Below are positions 60,782 through 64,000 of a DNA stretch of 64,000 bases, in pieces. The translations under genes and the position numbers were made by a program. The stretch's first letter is position 1. Each line of letters opens with the position of its first letter. The stretch covers positions 1-64,000 of the forward strand of contig JAEQBH010006819.1 of assembly GCA_016808115.1 (NCBI GenBank), written 5' to 3'. The notes beneath the pieces were generated by a model. It did no database searches and was not told the DNA's origin. It saw only the letters and a program-made list of their open reading frames with translations. Source of the stretch: Tetrastigma voinierianum (lineage: Eukaryota; Streptophyta; Magnoliopsida; Vitales; Vitaceae).

Positions 60782-63473
60782 GGTTTCCATCGGGCGAGAC
60801 TTAAAGTCGGAGTACTCGTCGAGGGGCAACGTGTGTGGACATCGAAATCAGAATTTCATCGAAGGTCGAGGCGGAGGATACAGGCGTGGGTCTCGGGTCT
60901 TCGGGACTCCAAAAAGTTTCGTCTTCGCTCCAAGAGGTAGGGAACCTTCCTACTTGGGTTTATTTCTTATCTAAATACTGTTTTGGTCTTGGTTGGGCCC
61001 TAAGGTTTGTTTGGATTGTGTTCACGTTCTAAAAATACGTATTTTACGATTTGGGTGTTTTGTTAAGTTGATTTTCGGTGAGTTTGGGACGGGTTTTGTG
61101 CCATGTTGCTGGGTGAATCGTGGACTCAATTGGGGCGGGTTCTTGCCCGAGTAAAGGGTTGTTTTTTACGGGATGGTTGGGTGGGAAAAATAGTATGTCA
61201 CGGGAGCTTTAAAGGAGCTGGAGGCCTTGATTTCGTTCGTTTCAGCGGTACGCCCGGTTACCTTTGTTTGTCTGGAGCCTCGACTTAGGGCGACCATAAC
61301 TTTCTCGTCCGAGCTCTGTTTTGGGTGTTCTTGGACTCTATGGAAAGAACTTTGAGTCTAGAATCCATCCATATATATATTGATAAAATTTGAACTCATA
61401 TTTGCTCCAAAAATGATGAAAAACAGTAGTACTTGTTGGGTTTCGTCGTCGATCCTTTGTTCATCTGAGGCCTCGACTTAGGATAGCCATAACTCTCGTC
61501 GACTTCCGGATTTGGGTGTTTTTGGACTCATGGAAATATCTTGGAGTAAAAGATCGACCATATAGTTTCAGTGGAAATTGGGCTCACATCCTTGTTGAAA
61601 AATTGATTGATACAACAAATTGTGCTAATTGGTTGTGTGGATGTGAGGAGTTATGTCTTGAAGTGGCGTATAGGTTGTAGGCTATCTTAGGTGCATGATA
61701 TGCCATGAATTAGCCTAGGAAATGAGGTGTGTCATTACTTGCCTAGGTAGTGACTTGATGAAATCTTCATATGTGTTTGTCTTGCGATTGATTGAAATGG
61801 CATTTCTTGGTTAAGAGGTGTCATACTTGGATGTCAATATGTGTGCTCTGACATATTGGGTTTGTGATGTGTTTTCGTGTGGACATGGCTATTACATGGC
61901 ATGTTGTAGGCTAGTTTATTGGGCATTATGCGCCATGATGTAGCCTAGGGATTTGAGTATGATATTACTTGTCTAAGTAATAGTCGGAGTGATGTTGATG
62001 CATGCTTATTTGATGTGTTGACATGAATGTGATAAATGTTAGTATGACTGCATGTATATTAACGTTTAATGAATGTATAGACTTTTGTTTGCATTAGACA
62101 TGAGTGTCCATGGTACCGCAGGTGTAGTGTAAGTATCAGATCCATATAGGGTCTTGCCATTAGGCGCTGACTTGAGTGTAATGGCACAGATTGCATTACT
62201 TTGGTGCAGAGGACATCGCATGGTATGGGTGTGAGTGCATTGTCGTTGTCATTCACCATCCTTGGTGAATGGGTTGTGGACTCGTACTTTGGACGAAGTC
62301 CAATGGAGATCCACAGTTTGCATGGTTGACAATCAACATTGTGTTTGGTGTCGATGGTGAGGCCGTCAAATGGAATGAAGTTCGTTGAGTCGGCGGTTGC
62401 ATATGAAATTAATACCTGTGTGTTGGGCAATTTAAGTAGGTATAGACACCCCCTCAGGTGAAAAACCTGGAACTTTGCGGTTAGACATGACCCTCGTCGG
62501 TGAAAGACCTGAGAAAATGTCGATCGGTGTGCGACGTTCGGAGGTGAGACCCTAAAAATCCATGGCTCACAAATGCATATACACCGCGACATGATTACAT
62601 CAGAGTAGCGCTGAAAGATAAAACCGATGGGTATGGGTTTATAAAACACAAAGCTTTGTTTATGAAATAAATGATTTTATAAGGGATCATCAACCTTTGG
62701 ATTTGAAAAAGAAATAAAAATGACTATAAAATGATCATTGGATGATCTAGGAGAAAAATAAAGAGTTTTTATCACATGGGGTTACATCATGTGTGGGGAG
62801 AGTCGATGAGGACTTGATACATGGGGCGTGATGAGTCGCATCTCATTCATGATAAAGTAGGATACGTCTTAGAAGTTGCATGTCTGGGGTGTGTGCTTAG
62901 TTGTTTGACCATTCATGTGCATTTAGGTGGGGAATAAATTTTCAGAGGGACTTATCTCTACTAGGCGTTAGCTCACCCTATCGTGGGACCCCTTTTCGTG
63001 TTCGTGATACATGTCGTGCAGATCGCTCCTTAGAGGCCGATTATGAAAGAGGCCTATCAGGCCTTGATTCTTTGTATATTATATTAGAACATGTTAGTTT
63101 TAATATAATACTAGATTAAGAGTGATGTAATAACTCGTGGCCTTGATATAGATTGTATTTCTATGGATAAATGGGTCCTGACGGGCCATTTTTACTCGTA
63201 TGTGGACCCTAAGTGTGGTCGTTGTATAATATTGGGACAGTTGCCATGAAATCGCATAGGTTGTATTTTCGGGCAGCCCCCGCACAAAGGAGACTCACTC
63301 GATTTTCGCAAACTCGGGTCCTCCGGGAAAAGGGGACTTAATGGAGTGGTGTCGGGTTACCCGACATCCACAAATTCTCAGTGGGTTAACGGGTTGTCAA
63401 CGAACCCCCGGGATTTGGGGTGTCATAAAATTCATCATTTTTTTTAATTGATTGTATATCTTCGAATAATAGA

Positions 63474-64000
63474 ATGGATCGAAGTTGGATGTCTAAAGAT
63501 AGAAGGTTAAAGATCATGGGAAGAAGGTGTTTAATACTTCTATTAATTTCAGACATAACATTACCCAAAGCAGCGTCAGCTCGCTGCCTTGTGTTTGATG
63601 GGAACTTGTTCATCAAACACCTACCAAGGTTCGAGAACACTTGTTTTTTAAACGGTATCACCAAAGTTATCATATGTTGAACTGCATGGAGTTATATCTC
63701 TACTAGTACACAATCAAGTGAAATGGTCCAATGTCATGATACAAATGAATTATAGTGATGTTGGCAATACAAGAGGAAATGATTCATGCTAAGTGAAAGA
63801 TGAGTTCATGGAAATAACTGTAAATTTAGTCCAAAATTATTTGAGGGATCAAAAGTTTTTTGTATCCCTGTTATGCAAAATTCACAAAGCTGCATTAGTT
63901 AAATTGTACAACGTGAAGGCACGATATGGGTGGTCAAATAAAAGCTTCTTTTAGATTTGTCTAAATATTACTGGATATGCCCCGATGAACAATGATGCCA
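63474..64000 (+). pseudogene. CACTA (En/Spm) transposase, N-terminal part, decayed; runs off the edge
   Basis: It starts MDRSWMSKDRRLK, the usual start of the transposase-associated domain of plant CACTA transposases. After a frameshift at about 63512 the match goes on in another frame: GKKVFNTSINF, then a stop at the place of the CPC..C cysteines (LPCV*W), then TPTKVREHLFFKRYHQSYHM. Near 63876-63953 a later family block is readable, ALVKLYNVKARYGWSNKSF, followed by decayed AP MNND codons. The protein would cut and join the transposon ends. Several stops make it non-functional. The window ends within the gene. Confidence 0.82.

Larger units (their letters stand above)
57551..63427 (+). mobile_element. 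Solo LTR, TSD AAATT, split by another solo LTR
   Basis: Starts TAGCCAGAACCAGGAAAATT and ends ...GGGATTTGGGGTGTCATA; both terminal dinucleotides (TG, CA) have changed to TA, as expected from C-to-T decay. Flanks AAATT (57546-57550 and 63428-63432). Without the insert it is about 3.3 kb. Contents: leader-like block (60830-60960), two CCATAACTT modules (61292 and 61486), TTGCTCACCC-like block (62925-63000). Confidence 0.85.

Overview
The window looks like nuclear DNA from a flowering plant, probably a woody dicot or similar species. It is AT-rich and has no intact gene. Almost every recognisable part is a transposable-element relic with plant-type features: primer-binding sites for initiator tRNA-Met (TGGTATCAGAGC), Ty3/gypsy gag-pol fragments, LTRs of 2-4 kb, hAT and CACTA termini, and long (AT)n tracts. 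Most open frames here are shadows of decayed or low-complexity DNA. The species cannot be named from the sequence.

Layout. 1-3480: two LTR-type relics (a minus-strand PBS/LTR and an LTR-like unit with TCGCGA palindromes). 3943-4425: a 37-39 bp minisatellite. 4440-9920: a 3'-truncated minus-strand retrotransposon with a broken gag-like gene, PBS and 5' LTR. 9921-11180: 3' end of another element on the plus strand. 11299: a CACTA 5' terminus. 12700-13258: a short LTR derivative. 13514-18095: a solo LTR (TSD TAAAT) with a second solo LTR (15227-17924) inside it. 18101-22721: AT-rich DNA without a recognised gene. 22722-23294: a hAT-like fragment. 23300-39562: a Ty3/gypsy element on the minus strand (TSD GAAAA) whose 5' LTR holds a complete related element at 29011-38233 (TSD GTAAA). 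41038-43221: a hAT element (8-bp TSD CCCAAATT) with a solo LTR inside. 43309-45999: a solo LTR (TSD GTTTT). 47896-51833: a solo LTR that interrupts a 48-codon open frame. 52100-56006: an internally deleted gypsy derivative. 57551-63427: a solo LTR (TSD AAATT) carrying another solo LTR (58234-60781, TSD TGGTT). 63474 to the end: the start of a decayed CACTA transposase.

How the parts relate. Most LTRs share one head (TGTAAGACCCGAG...) and one tail (...GGGGTGTCACA), yet their middles differ in length and content. Several carry the same internal cassettes: a GA-rich leader below a TATA box, a 'CCATAACTT...ATGGAAA' module, a 'TTGCTCACCC' block, and family-specific clusters of short palindromes. 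Two of the gypsy copies (29011-38233 and 52100-56006) share a scrambled internal order, gag-N, PR-RT, gag-C, which the third copy (23300-39562) does not have. This points to a rearranged, non-autonomous subfamily that transposed after it was rearranged.

Limits. Family names rest on remembered protein and terminus motifs, not on searches. LTR pairs differ by many small indels, so exact ends of degraded pieces may be off by a few bases, and some of the noise may come from the assembly. I found no convincing host gene, RNA gene or CRISPR array, and no new functional system. The best leads are the scrambled gypsy subfamily, the 55-bp dyad array in a retrotransposon leader, and the cassette structure of the LTRs.
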